Positions 24,859 to 33,751 of a DNA stretch of 64,000 nucleotides are shown here, one piece after another. The first letter of the stretch is position 1, and each line of letters begins with the position of its first letter. A model generated the notes under the pieces. It had not been told where the DNA came from. It did no database searches and worked only from the letters and a program-made list of their open reading frames with translations. Origin of the DNA: Uruburuella suis (lineage in GTDB: Bacteria; Pseudomonadota; Gammaproteobacteria; Burkholderiales; Neisseriaceae). Both the position numbers and the translations under genes were made by a program. The DNA lies in contig NZ_SLXE01000010.1 of the NCBI RefSeq assembly GCF_004341385.1, positions 1 to 64,000 on the forward strand, given 5' to 3'.

Positions 24859-27800
24859 TTATGCTTTCTCGATGTTGACCAAAAAGGTTTTGTATTCCGG
24901 CGTTTGGGTGTTGCAGTCGCCCACAAACGGGGTGAGCGTGTTCACAATAAACTGCTTCTCACCGGATACGTTTACCCAACCGCCATGCAGCGGAATGCCG
25001 ATTTGATGCACGGTTTTGCCGTTAATCTGCAAAGGCATCATGCGCTTGGTGACCACGGCCTTAGCCTTAATCCAGCCGCGCTTGGAGCTCACTTTCACCC
25101 AATCGCCTTTTGCTATGCCTTTTTCTTTGGCCAGCTCTTCGCCGATTTCGATAAATTGCTGCGGCTGCGCAATCATCAGCAATTTCACCGATTTAGTCCA
25201 AAATTGGAAATGCTCGGTGAGCCGGTAAGTGGTGCCCACATGCGGAAATTCTTCGTGTGTGCCGATGCGCTCTTTCACGCTGTCAAACAGGCGCATGGCG
25301 GGCGATTGCACCACTTTCGGGTGCAGCGGGTTGGTGCCGATGGGCGATTCGAGCGGCTCGTAATGCTCGGGGAAGGGGCCGTCTACCAATTTGCGCGCGC
25401 AAAACAGGCGGCCTACGCCTTCTTCGTTCATGATAAACGGGTTCATACCCGAATCGGGGGCGGCATCGGCCTTGAAGTCGGGCACATCGGCACCAACCCA
25501 TTTTTTACCGTCCCAATGAATCAGCACGCGGTTGGGATCCCACGGCTTGCCGCTGGGGTCGCACGAGGCACGGTTGTAGAGAATGCGGCGGTTGGCCGGC
25601 CATGCCCATGCCCATTTGGGTGTGTTGCCCAAGCCGCTGTCGGTGTTGTCGCGCCGATCCATCTGGTTGCCCTGCTGCGTCCACGAGCCGGAAAAAAATC
25701 CAAGTGGCGCATTCGGTGCTGCCGTCGTCGCGCAGTTGGGCAAAGCCGTCGAGCAGCTCGCCTTTTTTGCGCACAATATTGCCATCGGCGTCTTTAATGT
25801 CGGCCAACGCGTAGCCGTTGGATTCTCTCGCCATTTCTTCCGGCGTGGGGCCGTAGGGGTTTTCATAGCGCCAGTGCAGCTTGGTAATCGGCTCTGGTGC
25901 AGTGCCGCCCTCTTTTTCATACATCTCTTTCAAGAGCATGTGCAATTCGCCCAAAATTTCCAAATCGGGCAGCGCTTCGCTGGGCGGTTTGGCACCGGGG
26001 TGGTGCCATTGCAGCCAGCGCGAAGAATTCACAATCGAGCCGGCCTCTTCGGCAAAACAAGGCGTGGGCAGGCGGAACACTTCGGTTTGGATACTGGCTG
26101 TGTCCACATCGTGGGCATCGCCGTGGTTTTGCCAGAAAGTGGCGGTTTCGGTGTCGAGCGGATCCATCACCACCATAAATTTCAGCTTGGAAAAAGCCTC
26201 GGTTACGCGGTTGGCATCGGGGAATGAGCCTTGCGCATTAAAGCCTTGCACCAGCAAGCCGTTTACCTTGCCCTGATGCATCAGCTCGGTCATTTGCAGC
26301 ACGTCATACATCTTGTCCCATTTGGGCAGCCAATCGTAGCCCCAATTGTTTTCTTTGGTGGCGTTTTCGCCATACATCCATTTCAGAAAGCTGACAAAAA
26401 AGGCGGGCGTGTTGCTCCAATAATTGAGCTGCCCCGGCTGCAAGGCTTTGGGGGTTTGCTTTTCCAGATAATCGGCAAAAGTGGGGTGGCGGAATTCGTT
26501 GGGCAGCACCAAATAAGCCGGCAGCATGGTGGAGAGCAAGCCCAAATCCGACAAGCCCTGAATATTGGAGTGGCCGCGCAAAGCGTTCACGCCGCCGCCG
26601 GACATGCCGATATTGCCGAGCAGAAGCTGCACCATTGCCATGGTGCGGATCATTTGCGTGCCGGTGGTGTGCTGGGTCCAGCCCAAGGCATAAAGAATAG
26701 TGCCGGTTTTGTTGGGCACGGCGGTTTCGCCCCAGGCTTTGGCGATGGTGAGGAAATCTTCTTTGCTGGTGCCGCACAGCGTGCTCATCATATCCAGCGT
26801 GTAACGCGAATAATGCTGCTTGAGCAGCTGCCAAACGCTGCGCGGGTGTTGCAAGGTGGGGTCGGTTTTGGCGTAGCCGTTAGTATCCAGCTCGTAAAAC
26901 CAGCTGTCGCTGTTGTATTGTTTTTTGCCGTCGTCGTAGCCGCTGAACATGCCCTCGTCAAAATCAAAACCTTCGGCCACGATAAAGCTGGCGTTGGTGT
27001 AGGCTTTGACATATTCCCACTGGATTTTGTCGTTTTCAATCAGCCAATTGATCAGCGCGCCCAAAAAGGCGATGTCGCTGCCCGAACGCAAAGGGGCATA
27101 AAAATCGGCCACGGCGGCGGTGCGGTTGAAACGCGGGTCGACCACATATAATTTGGTGCCTTTTTTCTTTTTCGCTTCAATCACCCATTTAAAGCCCACC
27201 GGGTGCGCTTCGGCAGCGTTGCCGCCCATCACCATAATCATGTCGGCATGTTGGATGTCGACAAAGGTGTTGGTCATCGCGCCGCGGCCGAAGGTGGAGG
27301 CCAGTGCCGACACGGTGGGGCCGTGGCACACGCGCGCCTGCGCATCGGTGGCCACGATGCCGAGCGAGCGCATCCATTTTTGGGTGAGAATACCGGTTTC
27401 ATTCGATGAGGCGGAAGCAGTGAGCATGCCCAAGGTGGGCAGGCGGTGCACCGGCACGCCGTTTTCATTTTGCACAATCAGGTTGGCATCGCGGTCGGTT
27501 TTGATGTGGCGGGCGATGCGGCTGAGTGCTTCGTGCCAGGAAATGCGCTTCCATTCATTGCTGCCCGGCTCGCGCACTTCGGGAAAATGCAGGCGGTTTT
27601 TACTGTGGATAAAATCCAGCAGCGAAGCGCCTTTTGGGCACAAAGAGCCGCGGCTCACCGGATGATCGGGGTCGCCCTCGATGTGGAAGATGGATTTTTT
27701 GGCATTTTTGGAGCCGTCGCCCAAACTATAAAGAATGGTGCCGCAGCCCACCGAGCAATAGGTGCAGTTGTTGCGGGTTTCCGAGGCGCGCAATAATTTG

Positions 27801-27913
27801 TATTGGCGCACTTCGGCCCAGGCGTTGGTGGGCATCATGCCCATTACCGCCAAGCCGGATGCGCCGGCACCCGCAGCGGTGACTTTGAAAAACTGCCGTC
27901 TGTTTAGATTCAT
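24859..27913 (-). pseudogene. fdnG: Formate dehydrogenase alpha subunit, single-base frameshift
   Basis: The 5' frame (from ATG 27913) encodes a twin-arginine signal (RRQFFK), the 4Fe-4S cysteines Cys50, Cys53, Cys57 and Cys92, and Cys196 in ARVCHGPT, where E. coli FdnG/FdoG have selenocysteine. The codon is TGC. The frame is then lost at a run of seven T on the coding strand (plus positions 25692-25698). Removing one T restores WIFSGSWTQQGN and reads through to the stop at 24859, giving 1,017 residues, the normal length. The uncorrected frame stops at 25505. This could be a real mutation, slippage-based variation or a sequencing error. The full downstream operon and accessory genes look intact. 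Confidence 0.9.
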
Positions 27914-27957
27914 GGTAATGTTCCTGCTTGCCTGCCGCCGCTTTTCAGACGGCCTTT

Positions 27958-27965
27958 GGGGGGGG
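27958..27965. repeat. Poly-G/C tract (8 bases) upstream of formate dehydrogenase alpha
   Basis: Eight consecutive G on the plus strand (C8 on the coding strand), about 45 bases before the fdnG start and next to a DUS. Tracts of this length can slip in Neisseria. Confidence 0.6.
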
Positions 27966-28030
27966 TGCCGGTGTGTGCATGCGGGCTAGGCCCGTCGAAA
28001 TCATTTATATATTGCTTCACGACACCTTTT

Positions 28031-28054
28031 TGTAATAAATTGTAATTCATTACA
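28031..28054. promoter_or_regulatory. Palindromic operator candidate upstream of formate dehydrogenase
   Basis: TGTAATTCATTACA (28041-28054) has six-base inverted arms and is preceded by a further half-site TGTAATAAAT (28031-28040). It lies about 120 bases upstream of fdnG and could bind the adjacent TetR-family regulator. Inference only. Confidence 0.4.
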
Positions 28055-28089
28055 CGCAAATAGTCTAAAAATTTTATTGAATTCAGATA

Positions 28090-28108
28090 TTTACTGATTT
28101 TCATTATC
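28090..28108 (-). promoter_or_regulatory. Fur-box-like sequence
   Basis: On the minus strand GATAATGAAAATCAGTAAA matches the 19-base Fur consensus at 15 positions by my alignment. It lies about 180 bases upstream of the formate dehydrogenase alpha start, an iron-rich enzyme. Confidence 0.4.
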
Positions 28109-28191
28109 AAATATATGAACGGTATAATTTATTATTCTGCTTATTTTCAATTGCTTATTCAATCATTTTGCTTTCAGACGGCCACAAAAAA

Positions 28192-28228
28192 GCCACAGAA
28201 AAAAGCAGGAATAGGCTTTTTCTGTGGC
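28192..28228 (-). terminator. Intrinsic terminator of the TetR-family gene
   Basis: Arms GCCACAGAAAAA and CTTTTTCTGTGGC pair and are followed, on the minus strand, by a run of six T. It lies 17 bases past the regulator stop. Confidence 0.8.
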
Positions 28229-28244
28229 GTGTATAGGAGCCTGC

Positions 28245-28922
28245 TCAACTCATTTCGTTTTGCGTCATGCAATCGGAAGTCAGGCTCAATGCGGCGAGCG
28301 TTTGGTCGAATTCGCCCACTTGGTTTTCTATCAGATAAGGGCGCAGCAGGCTGAGGGTGCGCTGCACGCCGCGCACTTTGGAATCTTCCGTCAGCTTCGC
28401 CCGGCCGCGCAGCGAGCCGTCGAAATCGAACCAATATTTGGTGATCATCCAGATATTGAGCGCCAAATCGTTCATGGCGGTGGCATCGGCGCGGATAATG
28501 CCCTCTTTATTGAGCTGCGTGAGCAATTCCACCAGCAGCGGCGACACTTTGGCATGGGTAAAATTATTGTGTTCGCCCAGAAGCTCGGCGCTGCGGGCCA
28601 GCAAAGCGTTGACATCGCTGAATAAAAAGCGGTAGCGCCACATCACATCATAAATGCCGGCCATATAGCGGATGGCATCGCACACATTTTTGGGCAGCAC
28701 CACCCGGCGCAGATAGTGCAGCAAATCTTCACTGTAGCGTTTGAAAAGCTGCACGATGATTTCATCTTTATTGCGAAAATGATAATAAAGATTGCCCGGG
28801 CTGATGCCCAAATGCGCGGCGATGTGGTTGGTGCTGATATTGCGCTCGCCCTCTTCGTTAAACAGCATCAGGCTGGCTTCGACAATACGGCTATAGGTGT
28901 TGGGCCGTGTATCTTTGGTCAT
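28245..28922 (-). CDS. TetR/AcrR-family transcriptional regulator
   Basis: The 225-residue protein has an N-terminal TetR helix-turn-helix (about residues 10-55: RIVEASLMLFNEEGERNIS, then IAAHLGISPGNLYYHFRNKDEI) and a larger helical C-terminal ligand domain with no residues I can assign. The ATG at 28922 follows an AGGAG-type box. It lies directly upstream of the formate dehydrogenase operon on the same strand but has its own terminator, so control of that operon is plausible and untested. A palindrome between the two genes is a candidate operator. Confidence 0.9.
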   Translation of the reverse strand: MTKDTRPNTYSRIVEASLMLFNEEGERNISTNHIAAHLGISPGNLYYHFRNKDEIIVQLFKRYSEDLLHYLRRVVLPKNVCDAIRYMAGIYDVMWRYRFLFSDVNALLARSAELLGEHNNFTHAKVSPLLVELLTQLNKEGIIRADATAMNDLALNIWMITKYWFDFDGSLRGRAKLTEDSKVRGVQRTLSLLRPYLIENQVGEFDQTLAALSLTSDCMTQNEMS

Positions 28923-29159
28923 GTATATTTCTCCTCAAGCAATGGCGGCTTTGTTTAAAAAGTGGGCGCACCATGCCGCCGCATTCGGCTTTCAAGCGAT
29001 TTCTTTGCAAACGGTGTATTCAAAGCCTTCGAACAAACCTTACAGCATAATTTGCAGGCTTTTTGTTTTTTAAACCGGGCATCGGCATTTTATGGGCATC
29101 GTTTATTTTGGGCAGAAAATGCCTACATGGTTAACTGTCAACCGAAGCCGGATTCGCTA

Positions 29160-30197
29160 TCATATACCAAAAGAGGGCGGCAACCAATCGGGCTCGGCAA
29201 ACAAAATCACGCCAAAGCGCGCCTCTACACGCTCACGCACATGATCGGCCAGCGCGCGCACATCTGCCGCGGCGGCCTGCGCTTTGTTTACCAACACCAG
29301 CGCCTGGCGCTCATGCACCGCTGCGCCGCCGATTTGAAAACCTTTCAGACGGCATTGGTCGATCAGCCAGCCCGCCGCCAGCTTCACCGTGCCGTCGGCC
29401 TGCGGATAATGCGGCATGTCCGGATATTGTGCCTGCAACGCCGCTGCTTGCGCCGCGCTCACAATCGGATTTTTGAAAAAGCTGCCCACATTGCCGAGCA
29501 AAGCCGGGTCGGGCAGCTTTTCCGAGCGGATGGCACACACGGCGGCCGACACATCTTTGGCCGTGGCTGCTCTGCCCGCGCAGCGCTCAGCCAGCACCGC
29601 CGCCAAATCGCCATAGCGCGCATTGGCGCTGAAATGCGTTTTCAGCGCAAAAGTCACCGCGCAAATCACATAGCGCCCTTTGCCTGAGTGTTTAAACAAG
29701 CTGTCGCGATAAGCAAAGCGGCAATCGGCATTGCCCAACACCACAAAATCGAGCGTGTCCAAATCAAAGCAGCGCACCGAATGGATAAGGTCTTTCACTT
29801 CCACGCCGTAGGCGCCGATATTCTGCACCGGTGCCGCGCCCACCGTGCCCGGAATCAGGCTCAGATTTTCCAACCCGCACAAGCCCATATCCAGCGTGTG
29901 CAACACAAAATCATGCCAAACTTCACCGGCTTGCGCTTCGATATACACAAGGCCGTCTGAACGGTGCGTTTCGCGCACGCCTTTGTTTTCCATGTGCACC
30001 ACAAGCGCGGGATAATCCTGCATCAACAATACATTGCTGCCGCCGCCCAGCCACAGCACCGTGCGGCGGTCGAATTCGGGCCGCTGCACCAGCGCCGGCA
30101 AATCAGCCGCATCGGCCAGCGCCGCGAAATAGCGGGCGCGGGCGCGCAAGCCGAATGTGTTGAGCGCGGTTAAATCCACATATTCTTCAAGCTGCAT
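29160..30197 (-). CDS. murB: UDP-N-acetylenolpyruvoylglucosamine reductase MurB
   Basis: The ATG at 30197 (MQLEEYVDLTALNTFGLRA) gives 345 residues, the length of type I MurB. It makes UDP-N-acetylmuramic acid for peptidoglycan with NADPH and FAD. Seen: NTFGLRARA, the FAD motif WLGGGSNVLL, IPGTVGAAPVQNIGAYGVEV and the catalytic serine in NVGSFFKNP. The start overlaps the norM stop by one base (TGATG), so the two genes are coupled. Two DUS cores lie in the coding region. Confidence 0.96.
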   Translation of the reverse strand: MQLEEYVDLTALNTFGLRARARYFAALADAADLPALVQRPEFDRRTVLWLGGGSNVLLMQDYPALVVHMENKGVRETHRSDGLVYIEAQAGEVWHDFVLHTLDMGLCGLENLSLIPGTVGAAPVQNIGAYGVEVKDLIHSVRCFDLDTLDFVVLGNADCRFAYRDSLFKHSGKGRYVICAVTFALKTHFSANARYGDLAAVLAERCAGRAATAKDVSAAVCAIRSEKLPDPALLGNVGSFFKNPIVSAAQAAALQAQYPDMPHYPQADGTVKLAAGWLIDQCRLKGFQIGGAAVHERQALVLVNKAQAAAADVRALADHVRERVEARFGVILFAEPDWLPPSFGI

Positions 30198-31576
30198 CAC
30201 AACATCCTTTTTCGCGAAGCCATTGCGCGGCTGCTGATTTCCAAATACCACACCAGCCACACCGCCGCCACCGTGAGCGAGAGCACCAACGCCATCCAAA
30301 AGCCGTAAATGCCCATATCGCGCCCATAAGCGAGCCAATAGCCCGGCAGCAGGCCGAAGCCCCAAAACGCCACCGCATGAATCAGCATCGGCACGCGGGT
30401 GATTTTATAGCCGCGCAGCGCATAAGAAGCCACACATTGAGTGGCATCGGCCAATTGAAACACCGCCGCAAACAAAAGCACCGTGGCCGCAATCGCCAAC
30501 ACGCCCGCGTCATCCGTATACATGCCTGCCAGCGGGTGGCGGAACAACACCAACAGCAAGGCCGTGAGCACCGCCAGCACCAGTCCCAACACCAGCGACA
30601 CCCCGGCCACATAACGCGCGCGCACATATTCGCCGCGGCCGAGCGAATAGCCCACCCGCACCGTGCCTGCCGCGCCCACGCTTTGCGGAATCATATAAAT
30701 CACACCGGTGAGGCTGATCACCACTTGCTGCGCCGCCACATAATCCTCGCCCAAGCGCGCCACCAAAAACACGATGCACGAAAACAGGCTCACTTCTAAG
30801 AAAAACGACAAACCAATCGGCATGCCCAGCTTCCAAATTTGCTTGAATGCGCGGCCGTCGGGCTTGCTGAATTTATCCATCAGCTTGAATTTGCGGAAAT
30901 ACTGCTGCTTGGCCACATAAAGCCACAGCACCAGCGCATTAAACCAAAACACAACCGCCGTGGCCACGCCGCAGCCCGCGCCACCCAGCGCCGGCATGCC
31001 GAATTTGCCGTAAACAAAGGCATAATTGAGCGGAATATTCAGCAAAAATGCCAAAAAGCTCACAATCATAATCACCCGCGGCCGGTTCAGGCTCGAAGCA
31101 TAAGCATGCAGCGCGCGATGCACCATCGCCGCCGGCATGGCCAGGCCGGTGAAAAACATATACAAGGCCATCATATTTTCAACCTTGTCGCTCAAGCTCA
31201 GCCAAGCCTGAAACGGCCACACCAAAAGCCACATCAGCAGCATACCGATAATGCCCAGCATCACGCCGAACCAAATCCCTTGCCGACCCGTTTCGCCCAC
31301 TTCATCGGCCTTGCCCGCGCCGAAAAGTTGGGCAATCATCGGATTGAGCGCCGTCATCACCCCCATAAAGGTAATGTAAATCGTGGCAAACACGCTGCTG
31401 CCCAGCGCCACTGCCGCCAAATCATCTTTGCCCGCGCCGCCGGCCATCACCGTGTCGACAAAGCCGATGCCCACCTGCGCCACCTGCGCCACCAGCATCG
31501 GCAGCGCCAGCACAGCGAGCTTATTGATTTCTTTCTTGAACACCGGCCAAGAATAAGCATTTAAATCCAGCAACAT
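30197..31576 (-). CDS. norM: NorM-type MATE multidrug efflux pump
   Basis: The ATG at 31576 (MLLDLNAYSWPVFKKEI) has a GGAA box six bases before it and matches the N-terminus I recall for neisserial NorM; ATGs at 31582 and 31648 are alternatives. The 459-residue inner-membrane protein has about 12 helices. Typical segments are LALPMLVAQVAQVGIGFVDTVMAGG, LNPMIAQLFGAG and SLNRPRVIM. The family exports cationic drugs by Na+ or H+ antiport. It is coupled to murB downstream. Confidence 0.92.
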   Translation of the reverse strand: MLLDLNAYSWPVFKKEINKLAVLALPMLVAQVAQVGIGFVDTVMAGGAGKDDLAAVALGSSVFATIYITFMGVMTALNPMIAQLFGAGKADEVGETGRQGIWFGVMLGIIGMLLMWLLVWPFQAWLSLSDKVENMMALYMFFTGLAMPAAMVHRALHAYASSLNRPRVIMIVSFLAFLLNIPLNYAFVYGKFGMPALGGAGCGVATAVVFWFNALVLWLYVAKQQYFRKFKLMDKFSKPDGRAFKQIWKLGMPIGLSFFLEVSLFSCIVFLVARLGEDYVAAQQVVISLTGVIYMIPQSVGAAGTVRVGYSLGRGEYVRARYVAGVSLVLGLVLAVLTALLLVLFRHPLAGMYTDDAGVLAIAATVLLFAAVFQLADATQCVASYALRGYKITRVPMLIHAVAFWGFGLLPGYWLAYGRDMGIYGFWMALVLSLTVAAVWLVWYLEISSRAMASRKRML

Positions 31577-31970
31577 AAGCATTCCATTTTTCAGACGGCC
31601 GCTCAATCTGCAGAGGCCGTCTGAAACATTATCCGATAAAAAATCCAACCGCGCAGTATATCAAAATTCCATTCAAACCAAAATCTTCACGTTGCCGTTA
31701 TCGCCTTTTTCCAATAAACGTAAAGAAAAAAGTCGGCCATTCACTTTTCTTAACCGCTAAAGCCGTCGCATACCCGGCGCGTGGTGTAAAAAATCCTGCA
31801 AACCGTTAACTTTCTTTAAATGATAAATTTACATGCACATATTCCATTACATTTCCCATGAGGAAACCAAGCTTCAACAAAATGTAGCTATATTTCACCC
31901 GGTCGGCCGCCTACAATGCACTCATCGATTCAACAACACATCAACCACTTTTTTGAAAAGGACAAACATC
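31577..31970. other. Intergenic region between norM and a small secreted protein gene
   Basis: An opposed DUS pair (about 31590-31627) lies directly upstream of norM. The rest is AT-rich and probably holds divergent promoters, but I cannot assign -35/-10 boxes with confidence. Confidence 0.5.
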
Positions 31971-32237
31971 ATGAAAAAATTCGCACTCGCCACCGTAATG
32001 AGCCTGATCGCTGCTTCTGCCATGGCCAGCGGCGCACCCACCGACAGCTATCCTTACGGCTACCAGCCGCACGGCGATTTGTCTGCCGTGACCAAAGAGC
32101 AACCCCGCGCCGTGCCGCACCGCCCTGCTAAAAGCGACGACAGCGTGAAATTTGCCTACATCGGCGACACCGACGGTGCTGCCTACAATCTTTATCCCAC
32201 CGATAACTTCCGCGCCCGCTACGCCGATATCCGTTAA
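31971..32237 (+). CDS. Small secreted protein of unknown function
   Basis: The ATG at 31971 follows AAAAGGAC and gives 88 residues. Residues 1-20 form a clear signal peptide (MKKFALATVMSLIAASAMAS), leaving a mature part of about 68 residues rich in Tyr, Pro, Asp and His, with no cysteine. I do not recognise the family. A DUS terminator follows 21 bases later, so it is a self-contained unit. An in-frame ATG at 31833 would place the signal peptide internally and is unlikely. Confidence 0.75.
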   Translation: MKKFALATVMSLIAASAMASGAPTDSYPYGYQPHGDLSAVTKEQPRAVPHRPAKSDDSVKFAYIGDTDGAAYNLYPTDNFRARYADIR

Positions 32238-32258
32238 GCCGATATGAAATAAAACCAC

Positions 32259-32288
32259 AGGCCGTCTGAAAGTTTTTTCAGACGGCCT
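32259..32288 (+). terminator. DUS terminator after the small secreted protein gene
   Basis: Opposed DUS copies form a 13-bp stem (32259-32271 with 32276-32288). Confidence 0.8.
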
Positions 32289-32343
32289 TGCTGTGCAACA
32301 TGGTTTCTCCGCTCGGCGTACGTAGCTACGGTAAAAATAATAT

Positions 32344-32373
32344 CAGGCCGTCTGAAAGTTTTCAGACGGCCTG
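32344..32373. terminator. Second DUS hairpin in the repeat-rich gap
   Basis: A 14-bp stem of opposed DUS copies (32344-32357 with 32360-32373), with no gene ending next to it. Confidence 0.6.
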
Positions 32374-32579
32374 TATTTTGAATCAATATCTGTTTATAAA
32401 AAATGCCGCTGTTTTTGCAAATGTCCATCCATTAAATGACCTCAAGTTTTTATTGATTGCGCTTTGGCTGCACCGCGCCACTGATACAGCAGACGTAGGT
32501 TGGCTGCTACCCTTTCTAAAAAATAAGCTTATACCCATTCAAAAAAATAACCTAACTTCGTTGTCTCGCCTTGCCGTAC

Positions 32580-32700
32580 TATAGTGGAATGCACGAAAAA
32601 GTGGCACAACGGGTAGCTTGGGTTGAAAACCCAACAAGCCCACAGGCCGTCTGAAACGTTGGGTTTGGCAACCCAACCTACGCCGTGATAGCGCGTAGCC
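32580..32700. repeat. MITE-like family B copy inserted in family A
   Basis: Starts TATAGTGGAATGCACG, carries the GTAGCTTGGGTTG / CAACCCAACCTAC pair and a central DUS. The right terminus is lost where family C begins. Confidence 0.65.
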
Positions 32701-32701
32701 T

Positions 32702-32798
32702 GTAGGTCGGATTCTCGAATCCGACACTTGTTTGCAGAGCAAGGCATGCACATTGCTTTGGCCGTTGGCCAAACGTCGGATTCAAGAATCCGACCTAC
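32702..32798. repeat. Inverted-repeat element, family C
   Basis: A 97-bp unit with 24-base inverted termini (GTAGGTCGGATTCTCGAATC... and its near-inverse ending GAATCCGACCTAC). Each terminus is itself palindromic around GATTC/GAATC. No coding capacity. It is the only copy in the window. Confidence 0.6.
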
Positions 32799-32892
32799 GC
32801 GGATGGTGCTGTCAAACTGCTTTTATTTGGTAAGGTTATTTTTTTAGAATGGGTATAAGCTTACTTTTTTTGAATGGGTATAAAACAAAACA

Positions 32893-32924
32893 ATGCCGTC
32901 TGAAACAGATGATTCAGACGGCAT
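32893..32924 (-). terminator. AT-DUS terminator after the kinase-fold gene
   Basis: Opposed copies of ATGCCGTCTGAA (32893-32904 and 32913-32924) form a 12-bp stem. This is the AT-DUS form rather than the AG-DUS used nearly everywhere else in the window. Confidence 0.7.
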
Positions 32925-32986
32925 GAATATTTCAAACACACGCCAACGCCGTTTCTCGCTAACCGTGCTTGTGCGGCATAGCGCCG

Positions 32987-33751
32987 CTATTTTTCCTGCT
33001 CGAATAAGGCGGCGAGTGCGGCCAGGCGCAAGGTGTCGTTGCCCCAAAAGCCGGCTTGCAGATGGCGCATCCAGCCAATCGGGCGGATGGCGCTTTCTAT
33101 GGGCGTGCGCAGGGCGGCGGGCAGGCCGGCGGCATGTTGCCGCCAGATGGCGGCAGCTTGATCGAGCAGGCCGTGTTTTTGCAGCCACACGGCGGAAGAT
33201 TGCAGATAGCAAAGATAATCGCGGCTTTGGCAGCGCTCAAGCGGCATGTATCGGCCGGGATCGTCTTCAAAGTCGATAAAGCCGATTTGGCTGTCGTTGC
33301 ACACGATGATGTTGCGGGCAAAGGCTTGGCTCAGGTATTGGCCGCTGCGGTGCACCCGCTCGATGGCGGCGAGGCCTTGCTGCCAGTAGTCGAGGCGCTC
33401 GGGGCTGTTTTCGATGTGGTGCAGCAAGGTGTGTTCGCCGATATGGGTAAACATCAGGCCGCCGGCCGATTCGGCCAAAAGGCGCGGGGCGCGGATATCG
33501 TGCGCGGCCAGCGCCCGCAGGCGCGCGGCTTCGGTGGCGATGGCTTCGCTGCCGCCGGCATTGGGCACGGGCTGCAAGGCACCCAGGCGCAGGTGGCGGG
33601 CAACAAAACCGAGCAGGCTGTAGCGCCATTGCGGTATGGTTTTGCCGGTTTGGCGCACCCACACGATTTGGCCGTTGGGCAGGTTGTGGCGTGCGATGGT
33701 GTGGGTTTGGCCGGGCAAAATGCGGGCGAGTTCGGCGGAATAATCGGTCAT
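32987..33751 (-). CDS. Kinase-fold (APH/BUD32-like) phosphotransferase
   Basis: The 254-residue protein looks like a small protein-kinase-fold phosphotransferase: a catalytic-loop-like segment QAFARNIIVCNDSQ is followed by the metal-binding GFIDFEDDPG, as in aminoglycoside phosphotransferase and BUD32-like proteins. A clear invariant Lys in the N-lobe could not be assigned. Its start overlaps the stop of the FAD oxidase gene by one base (TGATG), so they are coupled. That places it in a putrescine transport and oxidation cluster, and its substrate may belong there. Lipopolysaccharide kinase-like function is an alternative. Confidence 0.7.
   Translation of the reverse strand: MTDYSAELARILPGQTHTIARHNLPNGQIVWVRQTGKTIPQWRYSLLGFVARHLRLGALQPVPNAGGSEAIATEAARLRALAAHDIRAPRLLAESAGGLMFTHIGEHTLLHHIENSPERLDYWQQGLAAIERVHRSGQYLSQAFARNIIVCNDSQIGFIDFEDDPGRYMPLERCQSRDYLCYLQSSAVWLQKHGLLDQAAAIWRQHAAGLPAALRTPIESAIRPIGWMRHLQAGFWGNDTLRLAALAALFEQEK

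Larger units (their letters stand above)
32531..32882. repeat. Nested repeat island: family A element interrupted by families B and C
   Basis: The left half of a family A element (32531-32580, ATACCCATTCAAAAAAAT through GCCGTAC) stops at its central GTAC|TA. A family B copy begins there. Right-end fragments of family A appear at about 32831-32856 and again ending at 32882 (TTTTTGAATGGGTAT). The 749-base gap 32238-32986 is made almost entirely of repeats and hairpins and contains no gene I can support. Confidence 0.7.

Noticed and set aside
27320..27330. Selenocysteine codon in the formate dehydrogenase alpha gene
   Set aside because: The codon at the Sec position is TGC, not TGA, and no SECIS-like hairpin is evident.
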